Shown here: positions 1 through 8,804 of the stretch, in pieces
Layout of the letters: every line of letters starts with the position of its first letter
Numbering within the stretch: the stretch's first letter is position 1
DNA from: Verrucomicrobiia bacterium
GTDB taxonomy: Bacteria > Verrucomicrobiota > Verrucomicrobiia > Limisphaerales > JADLHS01
Length of the DNA: 64,000 bases
Direction: 5' to 3'
Assembly (NCBI GenBank): GCA_026125285.1
Contig: JAHCLO010000012.1
Coordinates: 1 to 64,000, forward strand
Translations under genes and position numbers: made by a program
Notes under the pieces: generated by a model
Databases searched by the model: none
What the model saw: only the letters and a program-made list of their open reading frames with translations
Told to the model about the DNA's origin: nothing

Positions 1-3000
1 TTAGGTGAGGAGAGCGAAGAGTCGCCGGAGCGTCCTGTTCGTGTGGGCAAGCAGATGCAGACGATTGACGGCAAGCCGGTGTTGATTGAGGCGGTGGAGT
101 TCCGACAGATCGAACCGTTGCTGGCGCGGCTGGTAGCGGTGGAAAGGCCGAAGACGAACCGGCTTGCCGTCAACACCACGCGGCGGATCAACGGGCCGAA
201 GGAACAGGCGCGGTTGTCTCACGAGCGGTTGGGGATGGAGCGAACCGGCGCAGAAATCCAGTTGGCCAGCCAGCCTTTGCGCGAGCCGGCCGTGGTGATT
301 GATTACGAGTTGTTGAGCAGCGACACCAACTTCACGTTCAAGGGCGACTCGACTTATTTTGTCAGCAGTTCAGTCATTCTGAGTGGCACCACCACTCTGG
401 AAGGCGGCAGCGTGGTGAAATTCACGAATCTGTGGTGGCCCAAGATCAGCATCACCGGGCCGATCCGTTGCGAGACCGGGCCGTATCGGCCGGTGATGTT
501 CACGGTGAAGGATGACAACTCGGTGGGCTCGACCATCGTCGGCAGCACCGGCAACCCGACGAACCAGTTCGGGTCGGGGCTGGCCATCACGAGTCTGGGC
601 AACACGTTGACGAACCTGCGCTTTGCGCATCTCTACGAGGCCATCGCTTTCGATTCCGGCGGCGAGGCCGGGGAGCTTTACCTGGGGAACGCGCAGTTTG
701 TGAAGTGCCGCCATCCGCTTCGGGCCGAGCAAACGATGTGCTTTCTGAATTGCGGCGCCACGATTCAACTGGACAACGCGCTGATCACGCAGTGCGAGAC
801 GGCTTTTCGCGGTGAGTTCGGCATTCTGCGCGGGCGGCACGTGACGGTCAGTCACTGCAACTGGCTGGGGGATGATTTCGGTGATGACTCCGCGCTCTAT
901 CTGACCAACAGCCTGTTGGTGGCGGTGAGCAACTGGGGCAACATGACCTACACCACCAACACCACCGTGCGTTATGCCACTGATCCCGGCGGCATTTTTC
1001 AAACCGTTGGGGCGGGCGCGTTCTATCTGGCGAACAACAGCACCAACCGCAACGCCGGCACCACGAACCTCAACACGGACTTGGTGGCGGCGTTGCGGCA
1101 GAAGACGACTTATCCACCGGTGCTGCTCTCCAACGTCACGCTCACCGCCAGCACCAACCTCCTGCCGCAGGTGGCGCGGGACACCGACACCCCGGATTTG
1201 GGCTTCCACTATTACCCGTTGGATTTCATCGTGGCGCAGTGCGTGGTGACCAACGCCACGCTCACGCTCTCCAACGGGGTGGCCCTCGGCTATTTCAACC
1301 GCAGCGGCGGCATCTGGTTGCAGGACAATAGCGCCATCAATTCAGTTGGCTCGCCCCTGTCCCCGAATTGGTTCGCGCATTATACCCTCGTGCAGGAACA
1401 GCCGGTGTTCATTGGCGATGTCCCGATGACCTCCGCGCAGGCGGTGAATTCCTATCACTACGGCGACACCGGGCCGGAGGGCCAGTATCGCTTCACCCAC
1501 TTCAGTTGCCCCGGGGGAGCGTACGGTCTGTACCATGCGGCAAACTGGGCGTACCGCGATCTACTGGTGCGGGACTGCCAGTTTTGGAACGGGGGCAATG
1601 AATTGACCGGCGCCGAAGGTTCGGTCGCCGCGTTGCACAACAACCTCTTTGTGCGCTCCGGCTTGGGCGCCTTCGCCGACGCCAGCAGTACGCTCACGCT
1701 TTCCAACAATCTGGTGCGGCACGCCGAGGTGGTGCTGCTGAACCAGGACAACGCCAATCTGTGGCGCATCCATAACAATGCCTTCGACCACTGCGCCGTG
1801 TCCTCCCTCTTCACGCCGCTGACCAACAGCCACAACGCGTACATCAACTGTGATGGCCGGCTGAACCCGACCAATATCAACAACGTGGTGCTGACCAACT
1901 TCACTTACGCCAGCGGGCCGTTGGGCGACTATTATCACGCCTCTGCCAACTTGAGGAATGTGGGCAGCACCGATGCGTATTCCGCCGGCCTTTTCCACTA
2001 CACCACCAGCGCCAGCCAGGTGATGGAAACCAACTCCGTGGTGGACCTTGGCTTTCATTATATGTCGCTCACCAACGGCGTCGTGCCGGACTCGGATGCG
2101 GACGGGATTCCCGACTATTTGGACGCGGACAGCGATGGCAATGATGGCTTGCCCGACTGGTGGGAGCAGAAGTACATGGGGCATCTGGCCGAAACCCCCG
2201 ACGGCGACTATGACGGCGATTGCGTGACCAACCTGCTGGAGTATTTGCAGGGCACGAATCCAGCCGAACTGCCGTCGGTCGCAAGTTATCCCGTGTATCA
2301 AATCCTGCCGATTGGCGCCAATGCCACGTTTTCAGTTAGTGGCAATCCCGGCTGTGTGAAATATCAGTGGTACAAGAACAATGAGTTGATCCCCGGTGCC
2401 ACGAACACTTCGCTGACCCTGAACGCCGTCCAACTGGCCAGCAACGCGATGTACCGGGCGGATGCGTACAGCGGCGCTGGTCGGGCATCGGCGGCGGCAA
2501 GACTGGTGGTGCTGGATGCCCCCGCCTGGACCATCTGGACGAACTACATCGCGCAGACCAATAACAAGTCCATCAACCTGTGGACCAGCGGCAATCCGGT
2601 CGCATGGAACACTAATTCGTTGCTCTACGGAAAGACCGGCTACACCGCCGTATCCCTGTCCAATAGTTTCAAGGGCACGCAAGGTCGGATTACTGCTCTG
2701 ACCAAACGCCACGGCTACAGCGCGGGACACCCCTTCCAACTATTTCCGTATACTAATTTTAGCGGCCACGCTAACGAGAGAATCTGGTTTCTTACCGCCG
2801 ACAACCAAGTGGTGGTAATGACAAATGTTATAGTTTACGTGCGCAACGATGGTATTTACGACTATGCCCTTTTTATTTTCTCACAGGACCTAACGAACAC
2901 CATCACCCCGATGGCCGTCATGACGGTGCCAAGCTCAGTCGGTGTCACTTTCAGGATGGGTCAATTGAGTTACATGAGTGCAAACATGCCGCCCTTCCAC

Positions 3001-3240
3001 TTCTCTGAAACTTCCAGACCGCCATTCAACGAATACAGCACTTCTATAAGTGGCGACAGCGGCTCGGCCAACATGATTCCGACCATAGATGGCTCGCTGG
3101 TTTTTATCAGAGGGACAACAAGCAGTGGGCCCAGCGACCAAATGCAAAAAGATATGGATTTTCTCTGCACGAACGGGACCTACAACCTGAATTTAAATAT
3201 TACCAACTATCAGTTAAACTGGTATACCAACTATCCGTAA
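1..3240 (+). CDS. Large secreted beta-helix / Ig-like protein, 3' part only
   Basis: The reading frame is open from base 1, so the gene begins outside the window; a GTG at 43 is only an internal codon. About 1,079 residues are visible. The first two thirds are Asn/Thr/Gly-rich short repeats of the parallel beta-helix (pectate-lyase-like) type. Around residues 697-755 comes an Asp-rich calcium-binding stretch (DSDADGIPDYLDADSDG) resembling thrombospondin type 3 repeats. An Ig-like domain follows at about 762-830 (KYQWYKNNELIPGATNTSL). The C-terminal ~250 residues are unrecognised. It is probably exported and binds surfaces or polysaccharide; that role is inferred from architecture. The stop is 27 bp before the first PEP-CTERM gene. 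No PEP-CTERM anchor is visible. Confidence 0.8.
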   Translation, partial: LGEESEESPERPVRVGKQMQTIDGKPVLIEAVEFRQIEPLLARLVAVERPKTNRLAVNTTRRINGPKEQARLSHERLGMERTGAEIQLASQPLREPAVVIDYELLSSDTNFTFKGDSTYFVSSSVILSGTTTLEGGSVVKFTNLWWPKISITGPIRCETGPYRPVMFTVKDDNSVGSTIVGSTGNPTNQFGSGLAITSLGNTLTNLRFAHLYEAIAFDSGGEAGELYLGNAQFVKCRHPLRAEQTMCFLNCGATIQLDNALITQCETAFRGEFGILRGRHVTVSHCNWLGDDFGDDSALYLTNSLLVAVSNWGNMTYTTNTTVRYATDPGGIFQTVGAGAFYLANNSTNRNAGTTNLNTDLVAALRQKTTYPPVLLSNVTLTASTNLLPQVARDTDTPDLGFHYYPLDFIVAQCVVTNATLTLSNGVALGYFNRSGGIWLQDNSAINSVGSPLSPNWFAHYTLVQEQPVFIGDVPMTSAQAVNSYHYGDTGPEGQYRFTHFSCPGGAYGLYHAANWAYRDLLVRDCQFWNGGNELTGAEGSVAALHNNLFVRSGLGAFADASSTLTLSNNLVRHAEVVLLNQDNANLWRIHNNAFDHCAVSSLFTPLTNSHNAYINCDGRLNPTNINNVVLTNFTYASGPLGDYYHASANLRNVGSTDAYSAGLFHYTTSASQVMETNSVVDLGFHYMSLTNGVVPDSDADGIPDYLDADSDGNDGLPDWWEQKYMGHLAETPDGDYDGDCVTNLLEYLQGTNPAELPSVASYPVYQILPIGANATFSVSGNPGCVKYQWYKNNELIPGATNTSLTLNAVQLASNAMYRADAYSGAGRASAAARLVVLDAPAWTIWTNYIAQTNNKSINLWTSGNPVAWNTNSLLYGKTGYTAVSLSNSFKGTQGRITALTKRHGYSAGHPFQLFPYTNFSGHANERIWFLTADNQVVVMTNVIVYVRNDGIYDYALFIFSQDLTNTITPMAVMTVPSSVGVTFRMGQLSYMSANMPPFHFSETSRPPFNEYSTSISGDSGSANMIPTIDGSLVFIRGTTSSGPSDQMQKDMDFLCTNGTYNLNLNITNYQLNWYTNYP

Positions 3241-3267
3241 AGAGATCGACTGAGAAACGGAGTGAAC

Positions 3268-3942
3268 ATGAAAAAACAAATCAATCATCTTGCTTTAGGT
3301 GCTTGCCTTACTGCTCTCTTTGCTTATCTGGGAATGTTGCCGTGCTTCGGTCAAGGATCGATCTTCTTTGATCGCAGCGGATTTGACCAGGCGATTTCAG
3401 GTTTGAATGGAATCCGCACGGACGTGAATTTTGAGCCGCCGTTCCCGCCGGGCGGCACGGCTGAAGGCGATGACGTGTACTACTTAGGCACGGTGGACAT
3501 TTCTGGACTGACGTTTCGCGGTGGCGGCCCGTTGGTGATCCGCGTGCTTTCTGCCGACGGCAACCGCGTAATGAACAATTACGATAGTCTCGCACCTCTG
3601 ACAGTGGACATGAACAGACATGCGCTGGCTTTCGGCGCAGATTTCGCGAGTTTGCTCAGCCCGACTTACACCAGCTTCTTGGCAACGGTCACGCTGAATA
3701 ACGGCGACGTGTTTACGTTCACGGCACCGGCGGATCCGAACTTCACCTTCTTTGGGATCGTGACCACACAGCCCTTTTCCAGCCTCACGTTCAGTGACGG
3801 TGGCTTGGTTGGGACCGGGCTTCATGAGGAGATCCTGGACAACATCACGGTCGTAACGGTTCCCGAGCCGGGCCTGTTCGCATTGTTTGCGCTTGGCGCA
3901 TTGTTCTTTGGCCGGCGGTGGTTCGTCCTCTGGAAAACATGA
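3268..3942 (+). CDS. PEP-CTERM surface protein, family A copy 1
   Basis: A 224-residue exported protein with a Lys-start hydrophobic signal peptide, ending FGQG, and a C-terminal sorting signal: VPEPG, a hydrophobic helix, then Arg/Lys. PEP-CTERM proteins are known substrates of exosortases. No exosortase gene is in the window. The body (DRSGFDQAIS, DVNFEPPFPPGG, TFTAPADPNFTFFGI) is shared with the next two genes, so this is a tandem family. ATG 3268 is chosen over GTG 3262 because GGAG lies 5 nt upstream of it. The stop overlaps the next start as ATGA. Function beyond surface display is unknown. Confidence 0.87.
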   Translation: MKKQINHLALGACLTALFAYLGMLPCFGQGSIFFDRSGFDQAISGLNGIRTDVNFEPPFPPGGTAEGDDVYYLGTVDISGLTFRGGGPLVIRVLSADGNRVMNNYDSLAPLTVDMNRHALAFGADFASLLSPTYTSFLATVTLNNGDVFTFTAPADPNFTFFGIVTTQPFSSLTFSDGGLVGTGLHEEILDNITVVTVPEPGLFALFALGALFFGRRWFVLWKT

Positions 3943-4625
3943 AAGCGAGAAGACATTTCATCCGAATGGTTCTGGCCGCCTGGCTCACGGTCTTCGTGGT
4001 CTGTCAACCCGCCCGCCCGTGTTTTGGACAGGGCATTACTTACATCGATCGCAGCGCCTTTGAGATGGCCATCTCCTCCCTGGCCGGCACCCGCACGGAT
4101 TTGGATTTTGAGCCACCGCTCCCGCCGGGTGGGATTGATGAAGGTGATTGGGTGCGATACTTCTCGTTGACGATGTCCGGGATAACATTTCACAGCGGTG
4201 GAGTATTGATGATCCGGCAGGATTCTGTCATCCCGCCCAACCGGGTGTTGAATAATTACGATAGCTTGTCGCCGCTCACGGTGGACATGAACGGCCCAAC
4301 CTTGGCCTTTGGTGCAGATTTTTCCAGTTGGCTCAACCCGGTTTACAGCGAGTTCCTCGCGACCATCACGCTGGACAATGGCGATGTGTTTGCGTTCACG
4401 GCCCCGTCAGACCCGGCCTTTACCTTCTTTGGGATCGTGACCACGCAGCCCTTTTCGCGCCTGACATTCAGCGATGGCGGCTTGATCGGAATTGGATTCC
4501 ACGAAGAAATTCTGGACAACATCACGGTCGTGACCATTCCCGAACCGGCCACGCTTGGCCTGTTCTCCCTTGGCGCTTTGGTCCTCGGGTGGCGCGTGTT
4601 ATGGAGACGCAAGCGAATGGGGTGA
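3939..4625 (+). CDS. PEP-CTERM surface protein, family A copy 2
   Basis: A 228-residue paralog of the preceding protein. It shares the DRSAFEMAISSLAGTRTDLDFEPP-like N-terminal block, the NNYDSLSPLTVDMN block, and the FTFFGIVTTQPFSRLTFSDGG block almost word for word. It has a signal peptide (hydrophobic run ending CFGQG) and a tail of IPEPATLGL, a hydrophobic segment, then RRKRMG. ATG 3939 overlaps the upstream TGA by four bases, which points to translational coupling; an upstream GTG at 3918 would extend into the previous gene. Similarity to copy 1 indicates a tandem duplication. Confidence 0.87.
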   Translation: MKARRHFIRMVLAAWLTVFVVCQPARPCFGQGITYIDRSAFEMAISSLAGTRTDLDFEPPLPPGGIDEGDWVRYFSLTMSGITFHSGGVLMIRQDSVIPPNRVLNNYDSLSPLTVDMNGPTLAFGADFSSWLNPVYSEFLATITLDNGDVFAFTAPSDPAFTFFGIVTTQPFSRLTFSDGGLIGIGFHEEILDNITVVTIPEPATLGLFSLGALVLGWRVLWRRKRMG

Positions 4626-4690
4626 ACACGCGTGCGACCCCATCGGCTGCCAAGCCGTTTTGCCATGACCTCCAACCGGAGACGATTTCT

Positions 4691-5308
4691 ATGAACACAC
4701 GATTCTCACATTTCGTTTCAGTGGCGTGCCTCGCGGCCGGCTTCACGACAACCGCTTGGTCACAAAGCACCCTTTATTTTGACCGGGGCAACTTTATTGG
4801 TGCGGCTGAACAAATTCCGGGTAACTACCAAAGCATCTCAGACTTCCCTTGGGCCGGTGGCCCCGAGTTGACTATATCTGACCTCACTTTTCGAGGGAGC
4901 TATCTCGGCTTGGGTCCAAATGGCTTTCTTTACAACTTTGATGGTTCCAATCCCGGACTGCGCATCCATTTTGCCACAGGAGCGCGCGCTTTCGGCGCGG
5001 ATTTCTCAAGCTACTTGTCGGATGCCGGCATCTCCTCGTTCACAGCTACCGTTTCATTGGACACCGGCGAAACCTATCAGTTCACTGCTCCCACTGATCC
5101 AAACTTTGCTTTCTTTGGCTTCATTTCGCCGAGGCCAATCATGGCCATGACCTTCAGTGACGGCGGGCTGTTCGGTTTTGGCAACCTCCACGAAGAACTG
5201 ATTGGGAACATTGTTGTGGTAACGGTGCCCGAACCGGGCGCGTTGAGCCTGCTGGCTGTCGGCGCTTTACTGTTCGGTTGGCGATTGCGTATAACATCCA
5301 TGCCGTGA
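4691..5308 (+). CDS. PEP-CTERM surface protein, family A copy 3 (divergent)
   Basis: A 205-residue exported protein with a signal peptide (FVSVACLAAGFTTTAWSQS) and a C-terminal VPEPGALSLLAVGALLFGWR anchor. It keeps the family A signatures: YFDRGNF near the mature N-terminus, ARAFGADFSSYLS, FTAPTDPNFAFFGF and MTFSDGGLFG. It is more divergent than copies 1 and 2. ATG 4691 is supported by GGAG nine bases upstream and by signal-peptide placement; the frame is open further upstream inside copy 2 but has no reason to be used. Its TGA overlaps the GTG start of the next gene (GTGA). Confidence 0.85.
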   Translation: MNTRFSHFVSVACLAAGFTTTAWSQSTLYFDRGNFIGAAEQIPGNYQSISDFPWAGGPELTISDLTFRGSYLGLGPNGFLYNFDGSNPGLRIHFATGARAFGADFSSYLSDAGISSFTATVSLDTGETYQFTAPTDPNFAFFGFISPRPIMAMTFSDGGLFGFGNLHEELIGNIVVVTVPEPGALSLLAVGALLFGWRLRITSMP

Positions 5309-5970
5309 ATGGCAGAATTCCATGTTTGGCGGCGGCGGTTTGGCTGGCGTTGTTCACGCTGGCGCATGGCCAAGGCGCGTTTCAGAACCTGGATTTCGAA
5401 AACGGCGTGTTCGTTCCCAGCGGCGGTAGTTCGTTTCTTGTCGAGGCTGAATCAGCGTTACCGGGCTGGACCGCCTTTGTCGGGACCAACCAACTGACTG
5501 AGGTCCTGCACAATACAGGCACGATAAGTAGCCTCGCCCAAATTGCCATCTATGGGCCGGACGAACCTCAGGCGGGACTTTTCCACGGCCAGTATTATGT
5601 CATTCTGCGCGGAGGCGAAGACCCGTTCGGTGGGCCGGGGACCGTCGGTGCGGCACTTGCCCAAACAGGGACAATTCCAGGCTCCGCTCAGTCCATTCAG
5701 TTCTTTTTTGCTTCAGGTGGCATCTCCTTGTTCTTCGCAGGCCAGCAGATTCCGTTGTCCGTGTTGGGCAGCGCGCCCACTGGGGACATTTACGGCGGTG
5801 ACGTCTCAGCCTTCGCCGGACAAACTGGGGAGTTGCGGTTTCGCGGCGATGGATTTCTCGATAACATCCAGTTTTCCTCCGAACCGGTTCCCGAACCAGG
5901 CACCGTTGTATTATTTACCCTTGGCGCTTTGCTCCTCGGCGGGCGGTTTTTATGGAGAAGGAAGTGTTGA
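5305..5970 (+). CDS. PEP-CTERM surface protein, family B copy 1
   Basis: A 221-residue protein of a second PEP-CTERM family. Family B markers are FQNLDFENG after the signal peptide, PGW(T)xxVGTNQ, IAIYGPDEP, GQYYVILRGG, FAGQQIPLS, DVSAFAGQTGELRFRG and LDNIQFS, then VPEPGTVVLFTLGALLLGG and RRKC. The fold is probably an all-beta choice-of-anchor type; binding function is unknown. GTG 5305 is chosen because it forms a GTGA overlap with the upstream gene and gives a normal signal peptide; TTG 5278 is the only alternative. The last 19 bases overlap the start of the RCC1-type gene in the -1 frame. Confidence 0.82.
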   Translation: MNGRIPCLAAAVWLALFTLAHGQGAFQNLDFENGVFVPSGGSSFLVEAESALPGWTAFVGTNQLTEVLHNTGTISSLAQIAIYGPDEPQAGLFHGQYYVILRGGEDPFGGPGTVGAALAQTGTIPGSAQSIQFFFASGGISLFFAGQQIPLSVLGSAPTGDIYGGDVSAFAGQTGELRFRGDGFLDNIQFSSEPVPEPGTVVLFTLGALLLGGRFLWRRKC

Positions 5971-6842
5971 ATGTGGTTCCGGCTACTGTGGGGGACATTC
6001 ATGCGCTGGCGCTGAAGGAGAACGGGACCGTGGTGGCGTGGGGCTTGAACACTTCGAGCCAGTGCGTTGTGCCCGCGGGACTGAGCAACGTGCTGGCGGT
6101 GGCGGCAGGCCGGGCGCACAGCGTAGCGTTGAAGAACGACGGCACGGTGGTGGCGTGGGGCGACAACACCTATGAACAAACGGATGTAGGCGGCGGATTG
6201 GCAGGAATCAAACTCCTCGCCGCGGGTGGCGATCACACGCTGGCTTCTGCCTTTGACAAATACGTGCAATATCAGGTGGATGTCAGCAAAGACTTGCTGC
6301 TGGTTTACAACACGAACTCGGCGGACAGCGTCTGGGTGAAGGATTATTACCTCGCGCACCGCCCGATGGTAAGCGGAGCGAACACGCTGGGGATTGCGTG
6401 TCCGACCAACGAAATCATCACGCCGGGCACGTTCACGAACGATGTGCTTGAACCCTATTTGGATTGGCTCGAACAGAATCCCACGAAGCGCCCGCAGTAT
6501 GTGATCGCTTTTCTGGACATTCCGTCACGCGTGCATGAGGGCACGAACGTGTATCACAGCGTGTTCTATCAATTGCACACCAAGACGCCAAGCTACAGGC
6601 CCTTTGTGACGACCATCAACATGAATGGCACCAATGACTGCCGGGCTTACATAGACAAGCTCCGTTACTTCGGAACGAATTACTCGCCCGGCAAACTCGT
6701 GATTAGCGCGAGTGCAACGGGACAATACAACAACACCAATTACATCGTGGACAATGTTCGGCATGATGACTATCCCGGACCGGTGAATGCGGCTTACATG
6801 CAACCGGCTACAAACGGGCTGCTTGCTGCCGGCGCGCTGAAA
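5952..6842 (+). pseudogene. RCC1-repeat protein, 5' fragment cut by IS3-family element
   Basis: About 297 codons remain before the insertion; the frame then runs into the element and stops at 6923. The N-terminus has RCC1-type repeats (ALKENGTVVAWGLNTSSQC, ALKNDGTVVAWGDNTYEQT). A second domain follows (VSKDLLLVYNTN, HRPMVSGANTLGI, NPTKRPQYVIAFLDIPSRV), resembling the uncharacterised TIGR03790-type secreted family from memory. The intact paralog at 9455-11218 shows where it breaks: after GLLAAGAL. Like that paralog it has no signal peptide and starts inside the upstream PEP-CTERM tail. The 3' half lies at 8296-8794. Confidence 0.85.
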
Positions 6843-6866
6843 TGGACCCCAGTTTTTAGACCACTG
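6843..6866 (+). repeat. IS left terminal inverted repeat
   Basis: It starts TGGACCCCAGTTTTTAGACC and continues CACTG. Compared with the inverted complement of the right end, the outer nine bases are identical, as are seven inner bases (ACCACTG). The middle is diverged. Confidence 0.9.
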
Positions 6867-6897
6867 GTATGGGTGGATTTTTTGGTGTCTGCTCCTG

Positions 6898-6920
6898 ACC
6901 GGCTCGATGAACGAGCCGGT
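6898..6920 (+). promoter_or_regulatory. Perfect hairpin in IS leader, upstream of orfA
   Basis: ACCGGCTCG, loop ATGAA, then CGAGCCGGT: a perfect 9-bp stem ending 29 bp before the orfA start. Hairpins here in IS elements are known to limit transposase expression from read-through transcripts. Such a role is plausible but inferred; it could also act as a transcription terminator. Confidence 0.55.
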
Positions 6921-6949
6921 TAAAAAGAAAGGAAAGGACAGACAACAAA

Positions 6950-7243
6950 ATGAGAGCGAAACGACGACGGTTGGAAGCGGGCTTCAAGGCCAAGGTGGGG
7001 CTGGAAGCGTTGAAGGGGATCAAGACGGTGGCGCAGATTGCCCGGGAGTATCAGGTGCATCCCAATCAGGTCAGCCAGTGGAAGGGCGAGGTGAGTCAGC
7101 GGCTGCCCGAGGTGTTCGAGACGGGGCCGACGGTGCAAATCCAGGAGAGTGAGAAGGAGATCGAACGGCTGGAGCGCAAGGTGGGGCAGTTGACGATGGA
7201 GTTGGACTGGCTCAAAAAAAAGTCCAGACAACTGGGCTTGTGA
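6950..7243 (+). CDS. IS3-family transposase OrfA
   Basis: A 97-residue helix-turn-helix protein of the IS3/IS911 OrfA type (FKAKVGLEALKG, IAREYQVHPNQVSQWKGEV), with a leucine-rich C-terminal coiled coil (ESEKEIERLERKVGQLTMEL). OrfA binds the element ends and, when frameshifted into OrfB, makes the OrfAB transposase. A purine-rich Shine-Dalgarno region (AAAGGAAAGG) precedes ATG 6950. The stop overlaps the orfB start codon (GTGA). Length is normal, with no disruption seen. Confidence 0.93.
   Translation: MRAKRRRLEAGFKAKVGLEALKGIKTVAQIAREYQVHPNQVSQWKGEVSQRLPEVFETGPTVQIQESEKEIERLERKVGQLTMELDWLKKKSRQLGL
7216..7222 (+). other. Programmed -1 frameshift site (A AAA AAG)
   Basis: Eight A residues (7214-7221) followed by G place A AAA AAG in the orfA frame. 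The -1 frame is open from here into orfB. This is the classical IS3-family slippery heptamer used to make the OrfAB fusion transposase. Confidence 0.75.
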
Positions 7244-8127
7244 AGGAGCGCGCGGAACTGGTGGAGGCCCTTCCGGCGGGACTGTCGCTGCGGGCGCAGT
7301 GCGCGTTGCTGGGCATCTCGCGGGGGGCGTATTACTACGAGCCGCGGCCCGAAAGCGCGGAGAACCTGGCCCTCCTGCGCCGGCTGGACGAACTGCACCT
7401 GGAGCGTCCGGTCTTCGGGAGTTGGCGGCTGGCGGCGCTGTTGCGGCGTGAGGGCTGGGCGGTCAATCGCAAGCGGGTGCAACGCCTGATGGCGCTGATG
7501 GGCATCCGGGCGATCTACCCGCAAAGGAACACCAGCCGACCGGAGCCGGGGCACGAGATCTACCCGTATTTACTGCGTGGAAAGGAGATCACGGGCCCGG
7601 ATCAAGCGTGGTGCGCCGACATCACCTACCTCCCGATGCGCCACGGATTCATGTATCTGGTGGCGGTGATGGATTGGTGGAGCCGGTATGTGCTGGCGTG
7701 GCGTTTGAGCAATACCTTGGAGGCGGCCTTCTGCGTGTGGGCCTGGCAGGCGGCGCTCAAGAATGGCACGCGAGCGCCGTTGATCGGCAACACGGATCAA
7801 GGATCGCAGTTCACCTCACTGGCGTACATTGAGGCGGTGGAGGAAGGGGGCACATTGGTCAGCATGGACGGCCGGGGCCGGGGCCTGGACAACGTGTTCG
7901 TGGAACGGCTGTGGCGCAGTCTCAAGTATGAGGACATCTACCTGCGCGACTACGAGGACGGACTGGAGTTGGAGAACGGAATGTTCCACTGGTTCGCCCA
8001 TTACAACGACGAACGACCGCACCAGGCGCTGGGCTACGCGACGCCCCGGGAAGTGTATCGCTTCCCTGAATCGCATGGGGCCAGGCCGGCGAAGTGGGAG
8101 TTGAAATCAGACCGCCTGCGGCGGTAA
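7240..8127 (+). CDS. IS3-family transposase OrfB (DDE integrase)
   Basis: A 295-residue catalytic subunit with an HTH_21-like N-terminal segment (YGSWRL-type FGSWRLAALLRREG) and an rve integrase core. The DDE triad is visible as WCADITYLP (D), GNTDQGSQFTS (D) and DNVFVERLWRSLKYE (E), with the IS3 C-terminal YNDERPHQALGYATP motif. GTG 7240 gives free OrfB; the active form is probably the frameshift fusion with OrfA. The gene appears intact, so the element could still be mobile. Confidence 0.94.
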   Translation: MKERAELVEALPAGLSLRAQCALLGISRGAYYYEPRPESAENLALLRRLDELHLERPVFGSWRLAALLRREGWAVNRKRVQRLMALMGIRAIYPQRNTSRPEPGHEIYPYLLRGKEITGPDQAWCADITYLPMRHGFMYLVAVMDWWSRYVLAWRLSNTLEAAFCVWAWQAALKNGTRAPLIGNTDQGSQFTSLAYIEAVEEGGTLVSMDGRGRGLDNVFVERLWRSLKYEDIYLRDYEDGLELENGMFHWFAHYNDERPHQALGYATPREVYRFPESHGARPAKWELKSDRLRR

Positions 8128-8272
8128 GATGACGGTGCCTAAAGAAAACGGGAGAGAGGAGGCCGGCGCCTGGCGTCGCCTTCTCTTTTCCAAAAGGGTT
8201 CTGTGCGCAGAGCAGACAACAACAAAAAACCAACGATGCAGACCCAAGGAATCACACCTTATTTTCTGCGGT

Positions 8273-8295
8273 CAGTGGTTTGAAGATGGGGTCCA
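8273..8295 (-). repeat. IS right terminal inverted repeat
   Basis: Read on the minus strand it begins TGGACCCCATCTTCAAACCA and ends CTG, matching the left end at the outer nine bases and at ACCACTG. Confidence 0.9.
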
Positions 8296-8794
8296 CCTCA
8301 TGCCGCTCTCGTCCATCGCTTACGCCGAGGATGTGGAATTCTGCCAGCATCGGGACACGAACAACAATAACTACTGCGACGGTGGCTATCTGCCGAAGCC
8401 GCACCTTACAAATGCCGTTGATGTTGCGGGCTATGTCTCATGGGGATTCCATAGTACGTTGGGAATCGCCTTTTCCACAAACGGCACAGTGACATGGACT
8501 GGAGCAAGCAGTTGGTGGTTGATTGAGTCTTTTGAATCGGGTAATGGCCAGCGCAACACCGACTACGGCGGGTTCTTTCACTGGTTTGCTCCGAACGCGT
8601 TTGGAGGTGCTAACCACGCCAACACGCCGGTTGGGGCAGTTACCCATGTGGATGAGCCTGGGTTGAGCGGAGTGAACAACCCTTACACGTACTTCAACTT
8701 GTGGGCGAGCGGCAAGAGCTTTGGAATCGCAGCTTGGAATTCGCGCCGAACAGAGCGCTTTCAGGCAGTCGGCGATCCATTCGTCGTAAAGTGA
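8296..8794 (+). pseudogene. RCC1-repeat protein, 3' fragment after IS
   Basis: The continuation of the gene split at 6842. From SSIAYAEDVEFC onward it aligns with the C-terminus of the intact paralog: HLTNAVDVAGYVSWG versus HITNAVNVAGYICWG, NTPVGAVTHVDEPGLSGVNN versus NTPVGAVTHVDEPSLSGVNN, and FQAVGDPFVVK versus FQAVGDPYVKR. The frame is open from inside the IS (8129), but that start is not native. The stop at 8792-8794 is 10 bp before the next PEP-CTERM gene, so the original operon order is intact on both sides. Confidence 0.88.
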
Positions 8795-8804
8795 AAGGGG
8801 AAAT

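Larger units (their letters stand above)
6843..8295 (+). mobile_element. IS3-family insertion sequence
   Basis: A 1,453-bp element defined by terminal inverted repeats that begin TGGACCCCA on both ends and share ACCACTG inside. It carries the usual orfA/orfB pair with a -1 frameshift site and a leader hairpin, and splits an RCC1-type gene whose two halves match an intact paralog. No exact target duplication is visible: the left flank ends GAAA and the right flank begins CCTC. Exact excision leaves the host frame off by one, which a 4-bp duplication would fix, so flank decay or a small deletion is possible. A GC-rich stem followed by TTTT lies between orfB and the right end (about 8150-8190). 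Confidence 0.93.

Noticed and set aside
5946-5955. Programmed frameshift joining PEP-CTERM and RCC1 genes
   Set aside because: GGTTTTTATG lacks a standard X XXY YYZ heptamer in the PEP-CTERM frame. An ATG in the -1 frame makes re-initiation simpler.
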